A stretch of DNA of 7,113 nt from DASYML01 sp034665545 (lineage in GTDB: Bacteria > Acidobacteriota > Blastocatellia > Pyrinomonadales > Pyrinomonadaceae), in contig JAXDFO010000251.1 of assembly GCA_034665545.1 (NCBI GenBank), forward strand, positions 1 to 7,113. Reading direction: 5' to 3'. Under the pieces are notes generated by a model, which saw only the letters and a program-made list of their open reading frames with translations, made no database searches and was not told where the DNA came from. How positions within the stretch are numbered: the stretch's first letter is position 1; each line of letters starts with the position of its first letter. Position numbers and translations under genes: made by a program. Of the stretch, positions 1 to 5,230 are shown one piece after another.

Positions 1-60
1 ACAGAGAGGTTGAATCTGCTCTGTGCGTCCTCAGTGTCCTCTGTGTCTCTGTGGTGAATG
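1..60. repeat. CTCTGTG-type degenerate intergenic repeat
   Basis: Four near-copies of a 9-10 base word built on CTCTGTGTC run head to tail at about 19-55, ending in TCTCTGTGGTGAA. An inverted ACAGAG at 1-6 faces CTCTGT at 19-24. From memory, CTCTGTG/CACAGAG stretches of this kind are dispersed through the intergenic regions of many unrelated bacterial genomes; no function is established that I know of. The element may continue beyond the left edge of the window. Confidence 0.55.
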
Positions 61-86
61 CTGTTTTCATCTTCACTCAAGGTCCA

Positions 87-115
87 TTGACCAACTACCC
101 CTTTATCGCTTTAGA
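87..115 (+). promoter_or_regulatory. possible sigma-70-type promoter for the malic enzyme gene
   Basis: TTGACC (87-92) matches the -35 consensus at five of six positions. It is followed after 17 bases by TTTAGA (110-115), a poor -10 box with three of six matches. It lies about 95 bp upstream of the preferred ATG. Only the -35 half is convincing, so this is a weak call. Confidence 0.25.
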
Positions 116-209
116 CTCTTGCGCGGCGCGCTCTTTTGGCGTTAGAGTTGGTTGCCTCGATTATTCGTCAAAGACTTTCAAGATGTGAAAGGGTTTGCGG
201 CCATTCAAG

Positions 210-1643
210 ATGCAGAACACACCTAGCGCGAGTTACAGCCTGACCTTGCGCGTCAAACTTTCGAGCCGGACGGGCGCACTCGGAGAGTTGACGACCGCCA
301 TCGGGCGCGCCGGAGGCGACATCGGGGCGATTGATATTGTGAGCGTCGGGTCGGACTCGGTGGTGCGCGACATCACGGTCAACGCCGCATCCAGCGAGCA
401 TGGCGAGCAGATTATGCAGGCCGTGCGTGATATAGACGGCGTCGAAATCGTCAACGTCTCGGATCGCGTCTTTCTCATGCACATAGGTGGCAAGATAGAG
501 GTGGTCTCGAAGTCTCCCTTGAAGACGCGCGCGGACCTTTCGATGGCCTACACGCCGGGCGTGGCGAGAGTGTGCGAAGCCATCCACCGCGACCCGGAAA
601 AAGCCTTCACGCTGACCATCAAGAAGAACACAGTGGCGGTCGTCTCGGACGGCACGGCGGTGCTCGGCCTGGGAGATATTGGACCGGCGGCGGCGATGCC
701 GGTGATGGAAGGGAAGGCCATGCTCTTTAAAGAGTTCGCGGGCGTGGACGCCTTTCCCATCTGTCTGACGACGAAAGACCCGGACGAGATTGTGCGGACC
801 ATCAAGTTGATTTCGACGGCGTTCGGCGGCATCAACCTGGAAGACATCTCCGCGCCGCGCTGCTTCGAGATTGAAGACCGTCTCAAGGAAGAACTGGACA
901 TCCCGGTCTTTCACGATGACCAGCACGGAACTGCCGTAGTGGTCCTCGCGGCCTTAATCAACTCGCTCAAGATAGTCGGCAAGCGGATGGAAGACATCAA
1001 GGTGGTGGTCAACGGTGTGGGGGCGGCGGGCGTCGCCTGCTCGAAGATAATCATGGCGGCCGGCGTGCGTAATATCATCGGCTGCGACCAGAACGGGATA
1101 CTCTATCGCGGGCGGCGCGAGCACATGAACTGGGTCAAGGAATGGTACGCGCAGAACACCAACCCGAACGTAGAGCAGGGCACTGTGCATGATGCCATCA
1201 AGGGGGCGGACGTATTCCTGGGCCTGTCAGTGCCGGGCGTCATTGATGAGAATGATTTGAAGAAGATGGCGGAGCGGCCCATCGTCTTTGCGATGGCGAA
1301 TCCGACGCCTGAGATTATGCCGGAGGAGGCCGCGCCGCACGTCGCGGTGATGGCGACGGGCCGCTCCGATTATCCCAACCAGATTAACAACGTCCTCTGT
1401 TTCCCCGGCATCTTTCGCGGCGCGCTGGCCTGTCGCGCCTCGCGTATCAACGAAGAGATGAAGCTGGCGGCGGCCCACGCCATCGCCAACATCATCACCG
1501 AGAGCGAACTGCACGCGGATTACGTCGTCCCCTCCGTCTTCGATAAGCGAGTCGCGGAAGCGGTCGCCCGCGACGTAGAAGAGGCCGCCTACCGCACACG
1601 CGTCGCCCGCCGCGAACGCGCCCACGCCGAAGACATCATGTAA
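210..1643 (+). CDS. NAD(P)-dependent malic enzyme with N-terminal ACT domain
   Basis: Oxidative decarboxylation of malate to pyruvate in the cytoplasm, reducing NAD or NADP and linking the TCA cycle to pyruvate. The 477-residue protein begins with an ACT-type regulatory domain (about residues 8-85). The malic N-terminal domain follows: Tyr114 in SMAYTPGVARV, Lys169 in EGKAMLFKEF, and metal ligands Glu211-Asp212 in LEDISAPRCFEIE with Asp236/237 in VFHDDQHGTA. The C-terminal part is a Rossmann domain with NGVGAAG (268-274), followed by ANPTPE and YPNQINNVLCFPG. These match short bacterial malic enzymes; the ACT domain suggests allosteric control by a small ligand I cannot name. The start is uncertain. 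The frame opens after a stop at 186-188. A TTG at 195 has no usable ribosome site, and ATG at 210 has only AAAGGG 16 bases upstream. Coenzyme preference cannot be read with confidence. It converges on the next gene with a 9-bp gap and no obvious terminator. Confidence 0.93.
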   Translation: MQNTPSASYSLTLRVKLSSRTGALGELTTAIGRAGGDIGAIDIVSVGSDSVVRDITVNAASSEHGEQIMQAVRDIDGVEIVNVSDRVFLMHIGGKIEVVSKSPLKTRADLSMAYTPGVARVCEAIHRDPEKAFTLTIKKNTVAVVSDGTAVLGLGDIGPAAAMPVMEGKAMLFKEFAGVDAFPICLTTKDPDEIVRTIKLISTAFGGINLEDISAPRCFEIEDRLKEELDIPVFHDDQHGTAVVVLAALINSLKIVGKRMEDIKVVVNGVGAAGVACSKIIMAAGVRNIIGCDQNGILYRGRREHMNWVKEWYAQNTNPNVEQGTVHDAIKGADVFLGLSVPGVIDENDLKKMAERPIVFAMANPTPEIMPEEAAPHVAVMATGRSDYPNQINNVLCFPGIFRGALACRASRINEEMKLAAAHAIANIITESELHADYVVPSVFDKRVAEAVARDVEEAAYRTRVARRERAHAEDIM

Positions 1644-1652
1644 AGGGGCGTC

Positions 1653-2003
1653 TCAATCCTTCTTAGGCTTGCGCACAGTGGGCCGCTTGCGCTCGCTCCT
1701 GCGCGTCCCACCCGCCTGCTCATACTGCGAAGAGTCCGGCCCAAACACCGCCCGCACGCCGCTCAACGCTCTCGTCACAGCATCACTGAGGCCCACGCCC
1801 AAATCATTCGTCTCATTCACCAGCGCGGTCAACTGCGTTCGCAAGGTCTCCGTCTGATTCCGCTTATTCCGCAAATCGTCCACCATCGTCTGAAACTTCG
1901 CCTGCGTCAAATCTCCCAAACCAAAAGTCGGGTTCTCCGCCCACATGCGCAGGATGCGCGCTGCATCTTCCAATACTTTAGGGATTTGAGGGTTCTTCGG
2001 CAT
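1653..2003 (-). CDS. small basic helical protein of unknown function
   Basis: A 116-residue protein I cannot assign to a named family, although its type looks familiar from acidobacterial genomes as a conserved hypothetical protein. It has no signal peptide or membrane segment. The N-terminal part (PKNPQIPKVLEDAARILRMW) and residues about 35-75 look helical and rich in charged and polar residues, possibly a short coiled coil. A compact motif GVRAVFGPDSSQYEQAGG (about 81-98) precedes a strongly basic tail ending in RKPKKD, which could bind nucleic acid; that is inference only. The start is well supported: AAAGGAG at 2014-2020 lies 10 bases before the ATG. The gene is probably monocistronic, being convergent with the malic enzyme and preceded by the non-coding array. 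It is not a shadow of another gene, since nothing overlaps it credibly. Confidence 0.8.
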   Translation of the reverse strand: MPKNPQIPKVLEDAARILRMWAENPTFGLGDLTQAKFQTMVDDLRNKRNQTETLRTQLTALVNETNDLGVGLSDAVTRALSGVRAVFGPDSSQYEQAGGTRRSERKRPTVRKPKKD

Positions 2004-2013
2004 GGATGTGAAT

Positions 2014-2020
2014 CTCCTTT
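2014..2020 (-). promoter_or_regulatory. ribosome binding site AAAGGAG
   Basis: The minus-strand reading is AAAGGAG, 10 bases before the ATG at 2003. It fixes the start of the small basic protein and argues that this unrecognised gene is translated. Confidence 0.7.
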
Positions 2021-2100
2021 TTGGTGAAATGTGAAGAAGCGAGGATAACTGAAACTCAAGACAGCCCCGGCGCGATGTCCGGCACTATATCACGTTTGAT

Positions 2101-2445
2101 TCGAGTCGTTCCGAAATTTTAGAACCTCATCCCCAATTTAATACCCACGCGCCAATCTTTCGGGAAACTCTTTCCAAAAAATGGGGAAGCTTCCCCAAAT
2201 TGGTAGATGAGTACCCAAAGAAGAGAAGCCACTTGACCAAACCCAGGTAGACCCTACCCAATGTTTGGTCCAGCTTACCAAGATTTAGGTACGCCTTACC
2301 CAAAGTCAGGTACTCATTCCCCAAATTTGGGGAATGAGTACCTAAAAGAAGGGAAGCCTATTCCAACGGTTAGAGAGGTAATCCCATAATTAGGTGCTAA
2401 TGGACCAAAGCTGGAAGAGGATTCCCGAAAATAGAATAGTCAGTC
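2101..2445. repeat. array of about 13-16 short palindromes with a 21-bp period
   Basis: Units of about 13-14 bp starting with GG and ending with CC are separated by A/T-rich linkers. Clear units lie at 2163-2175 (GGAAA/TTTCC arms), 2183-2196 (GGGGAAGCTTCCCC), 2202-2215 (GGTA/TACC), 2246-2258 (GGTAG/CTACC), 2267-2279 (GGT/ACC), 2288-2300 (GGTA/TACC), 2309-2322, 2329-2342, 2352-2364 (GGAA/TTCC), 2393-2406 (GGT/ACC) and 2413-2425 (GGAA/TTCC). Weaker ones centre near 2106, 2127, 2148, 2230, 2376 and 2440. Centre-to-centre distances range from 18 to 23.5 with a mean near 20.9. Arms differ between units but match within a unit, as expected if pairing or dyad symmetry is what is kept. The linkers carry A-runs, giving A-tracts phased at about two helical turns. 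The array fills the space between the ATPase stop codon and the small basic gene. There are no identical repeats or unique spacers, so it is not a CRISPR. Confidence 0.8.
2308..2343. repeat. perfect 36-bp palindrome
   Basis: Two adjacent array units (2309-2322 and 2329-2342) are exact reverse complements meeting at AAATTT (2323-2328). This gives 18 bp on each side with no mismatch and no spacer. It could extrude as a cruciform in DNA or form a long hairpin in RNA. No U-run follows on either strand, so it is not a classical terminator. Confidence 0.9.
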
Positions 2446-2458
2446 CTAAGATTGTCCG

Positions 2459-4114
2459 TTACGATAAAAGTTGCCGCATGTTGCTTGACACGGTAGAGCG
2501 AATATTCTCCATCATCGCGCAACGGTCTTCGTAGATTTCCTCATTATCGTCGGGGCGATAAACCAATTCCGCCGCAGCGAGAGAGTAAACTAGAAAGTCC
2601 GTTGCTGAAACCATTGATGGATTGTCCTTGTTGTCAAGAATAAACCGTTGATAGAACGGATGGTCCACATTCCACGTAATGACCAACGTCTTACCTTCAG
2701 GTTCGGCGTCCCATATTGGCCCTGCCACCGTCATTGAAGCCGCTTCAAAACGGCACGGCAAGGAGACAGGTTTGTTTTGCGTATTTTTGAAGTTCTTGCG
2801 AGTCTTTGTGCTTCCATGATCTTCAGTGTGCTCGCGCGCCTTGTGGGTGGGTGGTTTTCGATTCTCAGCCTGCAATTTGGGTTTTGCTAAAAGATGCGCC
2901 TTCTGTCCAATCAAGCGTGCGGCTTCATCATGCGGCACATCTATATCTTCCACTTTAACACGTTGGCTCTTGATTCGTTTTGTAAGGTTTTTGAACTGCG
3001 GCACTAACACCTCACGCAGCTTATCCAGTGCAGCTTGCTTGGGTTCAGGTCTTTGCTTAGTAAAGTCAACCCCTAACATCTCATCCAGTGTCGCAGGAAA
3101 AAAGACTTCTGCGCGTACGCGGTTAAGATCATTGTGTTTCGTCATTAGACCCAACATTTCGCCTTCAGCAATCTCACGGTAGTTGCGTAGAAGGTAAATA
3201 CCCTGGTTGGGAATGTTGATACCACGATTTTTGTTTCCCTCTTGCCCGTAATCAGGCAACAAGACAACACGAACGCGAATGGTATCGCTATGTTCAGTGC
3301 CATGTTCGTCGGTGAACTTAATCGTATATTGTTCGTCGCTCTGGATTTCGCTTCCCTCTTCCAGCATCAGAGGATCAATAGGAATGATCTCCTCATCATT
3401 GACGAACATCTTAATCTGGCCTGAAGAAAGGAAAAAGCGATAAGTTTGACCGATTTCCCGGCGTAGTTTTGTAGTAAATGAACGCATGTCTTTATTGGAA
3501 ATGTGGTCGCAGTGGGTTAGACGAACAATTGTGCCGCTGTCCTCGCCAGCGAGCATCTTGTTAAATTGTAGTTGTGCCTGTTCGTCTGCTTCCTGAAGAA
3601 ACTTTACGAACTTATCCTGTCGGATAACCTCGTCCACATCCTGAATACTATGAAGTATCGGCCCATCCGTTTGCTTAGTAATAACTTCGACGCGCTTGCC
3701 AATGCTTAAAGACGCAGTAACTAGGCCCATGCCAAATTTACCTAAGTCAGAGACGATGTTACGTTCAGTTTCGGAGCCAAGCTTGAGTGCTTCATCTAAC
3801 GTATGCCAGTCCATGCCGACGCCATTATCAGCGATAGTATAAGTGAATTCGCCCCTCGAATCTTTCTGGATATAGCACTTGACCCAAGTAGCCTCTGCGT
3901 CATTGCTATTGTCCAAAATGTCCTTGATGGCAGAGTAGGTGCTATAACCAAGATGCCGCATGCTGTTAATCATCTTGCGGGCATTCGGAGAATTATCTGT
4001 TATGAACTTATCGGCAGAGAAATTCTCTTCAAGGTTATTCTTGACGATTGATTGAGTGGCAGGTGTGGATTGCGAGGGTGCAGAAGTGCTCTGATGGATT
4101 TCTCTCGTTGACAT
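2459..4114 (-). CDS. GHKL (HSP90/MutL/MORC-type) ATPase
   Basis: A 551-residue, probably cytoplasmic ATPase with a Bergerat-fold nucleotide site. The N box is ILDNSNDAEA (DNSNDA at residues 68-73), the G1 box is ADNGVGM (ending at 101), and the G2 box is LGKFGMGLVTAS (GKFGMG at 125-130). Then comes a transducer-like region with FTKQRP, whose Lys sits where GHKL proteins place the switch lysine contacting ATP. A polar, basic linker (417-449) leads to a separate C-terminal module of about 100 residues (GPIWDAE, NVDHPFYQRF, LVYSLAAAELVY). There is no histidine-kinase dimerisation domain, no topoisomerase part and no nuclease domain. This resembles stand-alone HATPase_c_3 / prokaryotic MORC-like proteins, some of which are encoded with restriction or other defence genes; the function here is unknown. 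ATG at 4114 is chosen because AAAGGG precedes it by 6 bases; an upstream TTG at 4153 has no such site. G+C is clearly lower than in the flanking genes, suggesting transfer. Confidence 0.88.
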   Translation of the reverse strand: MSTREIHQSTSAPSQSTPATQSIVKNNLEENFSADKFITDNSPNARKMINSMRHLGYSTYSAIKDILDNSNDAEATWVKCYIQKDSRGEFTYTIADNGVGMDWHTLDEALKLGSETERNIVSDLGKFGMGLVTASLSIGKRVEVITKQTDGPILHSIQDVDEVIRQDKFVKFLQEADEQAQLQFNKMLAGEDSGTIVRLTHCDHISNKDMRSFTTKLRREIGQTYRFFLSSGQIKMFVNDEEIIPIDPLMLEEGSEIQSDEQYTIKFTDEHGTEHSDTIRVRVVLLPDYGQEGNKNRGINIPNQGIYLLRNYREIAEGEMLGLMTKHNDLNRVRAEVFFPATLDEMLGVDFTKQRPEPKQAALDKLREVLVPQFKNLTKRIKSQRVKVEDIDVPHDEAARLIGQKAHLLAKPKLQAENRKPPTHKAREHTEDHGSTKTRKNFKNTQNKPVSLPCRFEAASMTVAGPIWDAEPEGKTLVITWNVDHPFYQRFILDNKDNPSMVSATDFLVYSLAAAELVYRPDDNEEIYEDRCAMMENIRSTVSSNMRQLLS

Positions 4115-4196
4115 TGTTTTCCCTTTCTTTCGATGCCGCAGGCACCAAAACAAGAATAATAGTTATGCTAGCCTAAGCAGGTCTCAGGCTTCACAC

Positions 4197-4225
4197 ATTA
4201 GATAAAAGGCTTGTAGGAACGACAG
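4197..4225 (-). promoter_or_regulatory. candidate promoter of the GHKL ATPase gene
   Basis: On the minus strand, CTGTCG (4220-4225) is followed after exactly 17 bases by TCTAAT (4197-4202), which matches the -10 consensus at five of six positions. The -35 matches at only three of six. The -10 box lies 82 bases before the preferred ATG. Confidence 0.35.
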
Positions 4226-4433
4226 AGAGGATTGGGAAGGACAATAAATATCATTTATCCCGACTAAGCCCTTTTCTCAATGCGCCGCACCAAGAGAGCC
4301 TTTAACCAACAGCAATCGCCTCTAGTACACGTAATAAAGGCAGAGTCATTAAACTAGAGCCTTGTAGTTTTGTCAACAAAATCCAGGTTGTTTATGAGAC
4401 GTGGTATTCTTCTCGAAGGCGAGGGCGTGTATT

Positions 4434-4455
4434 AATAATGACGCTTCTCATTATT
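4434..4455 (-). terminator. A/T-rich hairpin after the DUF2442 gene
   Basis: AATAATGA (4434-4441) and TCATTATT (4448-4455) are perfect inverted arms around a 6-base loop, starting 12 bases beyond the stop codon of the DUF2442 gene. The stem is only A/T-rich and no strong T-run follows, so it is at best a weak terminator; it may simply be a protein-binding dyad. Confidence 0.3.
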
Positions 4456-4467
4456 TCTCATAAAGCA

Positions 4468-4716
4468 TTAGACAGAGATTGATTCGATAGCGACGCTTTC
4501 TACATACAATGTATCCGGGCTGATGTCTTGCTCGTTGGGCCATTGGACCGTCCCGAAGGCAACCTTGACCTTTTTAAAATAGTTGCGGTCCTTTAATTCT
4601 TTGAAAATTCCGTACTCAAGGTAGGGCTTAACGTCGAACCTCTTCACACTCTCATCCTCAAACTTTAGGTCAAGTGAGAAATCATCATTAGCCCTGACTG
4701 CGACTACTTTATGCAT
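4468..4716 (-). CDS. DUF2442 domain-containing protein
   Basis: An 82-residue soluble protein matching the DUF2442 pattern. It has an N-terminal strand-rich part (VVAVRANDDFSLDLKFED), the block RFDVKPYLEYGIFKELKD, a mid block ending in VAFGTVQWPNE, and the signature DISPDTLYVES near the C-terminus. It is full length for the family. The molecular role is unsettled; members are often encoded next to DUF4160 proteins, and the pair is suspected to act as a toxin-antitoxin-like module. No DUF4160 reading frame is visible on either side here, so this copy looks solitary. The start is supported by AGGAGAG at 4724-4730, 7 bases before the ATG. It is divergent from the metallothionein gene and shares a 238-bp control region with it. 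Confidence 0.85.
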   Translation of the reverse strand: MHKVVAVRANDDFSLDLKFEDESVKRFDVKPYLEYGIFKELKDRNYFKKVKVAFGTVQWPNEQDISPDTLYVESVAIESISV

Positions 4717-4763
4717 CTGCGCGCTCTCCTATTTCAGTGGTTCTATCTTGAACACTGGTTGCC

Positions 4764-4787
4764 GCTAATTGCAAGCCGCCAATTAGC
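4764..4787. promoter_or_regulatory. perfect 8-bp dyad, possible operator
   Basis: GCTAATTG (4764-4771) and CAATTAGC (4780-4787) are exact reverse complements separated by 8 bases. The dyad lies between the divergent DUF2442 and metallothionein genes, 48 bp upstream of the DUF2442 start codon. It could be a regulator site or an mRNA hairpin in the DUF2442 leader. It does not match the SmtB/ArsR site I know (TGAACA/TGTTCA type). Confidence 0.4.
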
Positions 4788-4798
4788 CATTAACTCAT

Positions 4799-4828
4799 CT
4801 TGATGGATTTCTATCTATAGAAGTCAAG
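4799..4828. promoter_or_regulatory. second dyad in the divergent intergenic region
   Basis: TTCTAT (4809-4814) and ATAGAA (4817-4822) flank a 2-base centre. Outer arms CTTGA (4799-4803) and TCAAG (4824-4828) are also complementary but asymmetrically placed. It lies about 55 bp upstream of the metallothionein -10 box, a plausible place for a metal- or stress-responsive regulator. No regulator is encoded in the window. Confidence 0.35.
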
Positions 4829-4858
4829 GGTGACGTTACGCTCTGTAAGTTATGCATG

Positions 4859-4887
4859 TGCTTATGTGGGGCGAGTGCGTATATAAT
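4859..4887 (+). promoter_or_regulatory. metallothionein promoter
   Basis: There is a perfect TATAAT at 4882-4887. With 17-base spacing the -35 position reads TGCTTA (4859-4864), a poor match, which fits a promoter that depends on an activator or is controlled by a regulator. Transcription would start near 4894, giving a leader of about 60 bases. Confidence 0.5.
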
Positions 4888-4940
4888 GCGGGGCGTCATT
4901 TAGTTAGTTAGCCGAAGTTCTATGGACAGACGGAATCACC

Positions 4941-4946
4941 AGGAGG
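4941..4946 (+). promoter_or_regulatory. ribosome binding site AGGAGG, decides the metallothionein start
   Basis: A perfect AGGAGG lies 8 bases before the ATG at 4955. It falls inside the longer frame that opens at the ATG at 4922, so the short form is the real protein. Confidence 0.85.
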
Positions 4947-4954
4947 AAAATCCA

Positions 4955-5113
4955 ATGGCGGACGATAATGGTCAGAAGACCTGTAAGAGCGATACTTGTA
5001 GCTGCCCCGTGCCGGATGGGCAGAAGTATTGCAGCGCGTCGTGCGAGGGCAAGGGCAGCACGATAGAGCTTGATTGCGATTGCGGGCATCCGGAATGCCA
5101 GGGCAATTTTTAG
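4955..5113 (+). CDS. bacterial metallothionein (SmtA-type)
   Basis: A 52-residue cysteine-rich cytoplasmic protein that would bind Zn, Cd or Cu through thiolates. It has eight Cys (residues 10, 15, 17, 26, 30, 41, 43, 48) and His45. The arrangement (CKSDTCSC, then KYCSASC, then CDCGHPEC) follows that of cyanobacterial SmtA, which has nine Cys in about 56 residues and forms a Zn4 cluster. The C-terminal C-x-C-x-H-x-x-C signature is intact. The first Cys pair is wider than in SmtA (C-x4-C-x-C instead of C-x-C-x2-C-x-C), so one ligand is missing at the N-terminus. That could alter the number of bound metals. The start at 4955 is fixed by AGGAGG. The gene stands alone, divergent from DUF2442 and convergent with the YpdA-like gene. 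No smtB-like repressor is in the window. Confidence 0.88.
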   Translation: MADDNGQKTCKSDTCSCPVPDGQKYCSASCEGKGSTIELDCDCGHPECQGNF

Positions 5114-5132
5114 AGCAAGGCGGAAATAGGAT

Positions 5133-5192
5133 GGCGGAAGGATGAGAGTGTGGCTATTCAACTATGAATAGTTATTCTTTCATCCTTTCGCC
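5133..5192. terminator. large stem-loop between convergent genes
   Basis: The outer arms 5133-5145 and 5180-5192 pair over 13 positions with one G-T wobble (GGCGGAAGGATGA against TCATCCTTTCGCC), extendable by three more pairs. Inside sits a second hairpin, CTATTC (5154-5159) with GAATAG (5166-5171). It lies just after the metallothionein stop codon and 30 bp past the stop of the YpdA-like gene, so it could terminate both. A perfect T-run is lacking, though TTTC-rich sequence follows on the + strand. Confidence 0.5.
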
Positions 5193-5230
5193 TTTCGCTT
5201 TCATACTCGCTCTGCAATCTTTCATCCTTT
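5176..5230. repeat. CATCCTTT-type direct repeats
   Basis: The 13-base word TCTTTCATCCTTT occurs at 5176-5188 and again at 5218-5230, 42 bp apart, with CTTTCGCCTTTCGCTTTCAT between. The second copy reaches into the stop codon of the YpdA-like gene (5222-5224). From memory, such words are common in intergenic DNA of some acidobacterial genomes. Confidence 0.5.

Larger units (their letters stand above)
4115..4467. other. 353-bp A/T-rich intergenic region
   Basis: This lies between two genes read on the minus strand and contains no convincing gene. I see the candidate ATPase promoter, an imperfect dyad ATAAAT/ATTTAT at 4244-4258 just upstream of that promoter, and a hairpin at 4434-4455 next to the DUF2442 stop codon. 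The rest, about 4260-4430, shows no clear signal. The length and the internal promoter suggest the two flanking genes are separate transcription units. Confidence 0.6.

Noticed and set aside
168..926. Long minus-strand frame opposite the malic enzyme
   Set aside because: Arginine-rich, no family resemblance, and fully antisense to a gene with clear catalytic motifs.
2127..2324. 65-residue minus-strand frame that reads as a seven-residue repeat protein (LGK/YL pattern)
   Set aside because: It is a by-product of the 21-bp array. The start is TTG without a ribosome site, and the unit spacing varies by non-multiples of three elsewhere in the array, so no frame is maintained.
2308..2343. The 36-bp palindrome as a rho-independent terminator of the ATPase gene
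   Set aside because: No T-run follows the stem on either strand, and it lies about 115 bp beyond the stop codon inside a regular array.
2101..2445. CRISPR array
   Set aside because: No identical repeats, no unique spacers of 25-40 bp, and no cas genes; the period is only about 21 bp.
4115..4153. Thirteen-residue N-terminal extension of the ATPase from a TTG at 4153
   Set aside because: The ATG at 4114 has AAAGGG at a good distance; the extension lacks a ribosome site and begins with residues unlike the family.
4922..4954. Eleven-residue N-terminal extension of the metallothionein from the ATG at 4922
   Set aside because: It would translate through the perfect AGGAGG that serves the ATG at 4955, and it adds no cysteines.
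4904..5161. 85-residue minus-strand frame with hydrophobic stretches, overlapping the metallothionein
   Set aside because: Antisense to a gene with a clear family signature; no ribosome site; the hydrophobic look comes from reading the complement of polar codons.
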